Assembly (NCBI GenBank): GCA_003251955.1
Contig: QKDV01000293.1
Coordinates: 1 to 6,004 of the forward strand
Direction of reading: 5' to 3'
Length of the DNA: 6,004 nucleotides
Source of the DNA: Methanospirillum hungatei
GTDB lineage: Archaea > Halobacteriota > Methanomicrobia > Methanomicrobiales > Methanospirillaceae
Shown: positions 5,220 to 6,004 of the stretch, one piece after another
How positions within the stretch are numbered: position 1 is the first letter of the stretch
How the letters are laid out: each line of letters begins with the position of its first letter
Translations under genes and position numbers: made by a program
Notes under the pieces: generated by a model
What the model was told of the DNA's origin: nothing
The model's input: only the letters and a program-made list of their open reading frames with translations
The model's database searches: none

Positions 5220-6004
5220 ATGACAAAAGTCACGATCATTGGTGCTACCGGCCGGGTTGGTCAGTATGCAGCCCTCTCGATATCGCGGATACCGTACGTA
5301 CGAGAAATCCAGTTGTACGGTCGTGATGGTTCACAGGCTCTCCTTGATGGGATATCACGTGACCTCATTGATTCATTTGCTGCAACCGGGACTGCAAGTA
5401 AAGTGCGATGGAGTTGCGACCTGGAAGATCTGCAGGGGTCTGATGTGGTCATCATCACAGCAGGGGTAGCACGCAGACCTGATCAGGATCGTCTGGATCT
5501 TGCTTATGAGAATGCAAAGATTGTAGCAGACCTGTCACAGCAGGTTCAGAAGTATGCTCCGGAGTCTATGATCATGATGGTAACAAACCCTGTTGATATC
5601 ATGACATCAGTGGCTCTCAAGTATTCCGGGAAAAAGCCTCACCAGGTCTTTGGTCTGGGTACTCATCTCGATTCAATGAGACTGAAATCACTGATCGCTT
5701 CGTTCTTTCAGGTTCATGTTAGTGAAGTTCATACGCGCATCATCGGTGAACATGGGGAGAGTATGGTGCCTCTTTGGTCAGCAACAACAATCGGCGGTAT
5801 TCAGATATCCAACCTGCCCTCGTTTGGCAACCTGCCCATTGATGATATCATGGGAACGGTCAGGACATCTGGTCAGCAGATCATTGCAAGTAAAGGGGCC
5901 ACGGTCTGGGGCCCGGGTGACGCAATTGCTACTATCATCAAGACACTACTTGGAAATGAAAACCGGATTCTGACATTATCGGCATATGTGAAGAGTGAGG
6001 TTCA
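5220..6004 (+). CDS. mdh: Malate dehydrogenase (LDH/MDH superfamily), 3' end outside window
   Basis: Interconverts malate and oxaloacetate with NAD(P)H in the cytosol; in methanogens it serves the biosynthetic partial citric acid cycle. Translated by hand, 261 codons are present and the C-terminus is missing. Residues 5-14 (TIIGATGRVG) form the Rossmann nucleotide loop. The segment after strand 2 is LYGRDGS with R35 where NAD-specific enzymes carry Asp, suggesting NADP use. Substrate residues expected of malate dehydrogenase are present: R85 and R91 in AGVARRPDQDR, N123 in TNPVD, D151 and R154 in GTHLDSMR, and H178 in GEHGES. Arg at the specificity position argues against lactate dehydrogenase. 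From memory it aligns closely with the Methanocaldococcus jannaschii enzyme, including the N-terminus, which fixes the ATG. No ribosome site precedes it, and SRP RNA ends about 22-24 nt upstream. Confidence 0.95.
   Translation, partial: MTKVTIIGATGRVGQYAALSISRIPYVREIQLYGRDGSQALLDGISRDLIDSFAATGTASKVRWSCDLEDLQGSDVVIITAGVARRPDQDRLDLAYENAKIVADLSQQVQKYAPESMIMMVTNPVDIMTSVALKYSGKKPHQVFGLGTHLDSMRLKSLIASFFQVHVSEVHTRIIGEHGESMVPLWSATTIGGIQISNLPSFGNLPIDDIMGTVRTSGQQIIASKGATVWGPGDAIATIIKTLLGNENRILTLSAYVKSEV

Noticed and set aside
5239..5973. Other open frames inside malate dehydrogenase
   Set aside because: They are out of frame or antisense to an enzyme with all its active-site residues.
1..6004. CRISPR array, insertion sequence or integration site
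   Set aside because: I found no regularly spaced direct repeats, transposase or integrase motifs, or duplicated tRNA 3' ends; gene content is housekeeping.

Overview
The window reads as chromosomal DNA of a euryarchaeon, most likely a methanogen of the order Methanomicrobiales (a Methanospirillum-like genome is a guess from moderate G+C and protein style). Archaeal hallmarks are a roughly 310-nt signal recognition particle (SRP) RNA with an Alu-type domain, a type II methionine aminopeptidase, a malate dehydrogenase closely matching what I recall of the Methanocaldococcus jannaschii enzyme, tRNA genes without encoded CCA, and TATA boxes about 25 nt before starts that mostly lack Shine-Dalgarno sequences.

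Left half (1-2977), minus strand: a three-gene run transcribed right to left. An M24-family Xaa-Pro peptidase comes first. It overlaps by 4 nt (TTGA) with a type II methionine aminopeptidase, which starts at TTG. An AAA ATPase follows after a 60-nt gap and is cut by the window edge. Two related dinuclear-metal peptidases together suggest peptide trimming and turnover. The AAA protein may be co-transcribed or use its own promoter in the gap.

Middle (2978-3578), plus strand: a compact divergent promoter carries a nearly perfect palindromic TATA element that could serve both directions. It is followed by a two-gene unit: a 75-residue protein with two membrane segments, then a roughly 100-residue winged-helix protein.

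Right half (3579-6004), plus strand: tRNA-Asn(GUU); a CAU-anticodon tRNA that looks more like the AUA-decoding tRNA-Ile2 than a Met tRNA; an uncharacterised zinc-ribbon protein with a Rossmann methyltransferase core; SRP RNA, whose promoter lies inside the end of the methyltransferase gene; and the 5' part of malate dehydrogenase, which begins only about 22-24 nt after the SRP RNA. This is a dense, translation-centred housekeeping block. I see no mobile element, CRISPR array, phage gene or rRNA. Genes and short intergenic promoters fill the window, with no gene-free stretch over 300 bases. The least described items are the zinc-ribbon methyltransferase, the long N-terminal region of the AAA protein, and the small membrane protein/winged-helix pair.
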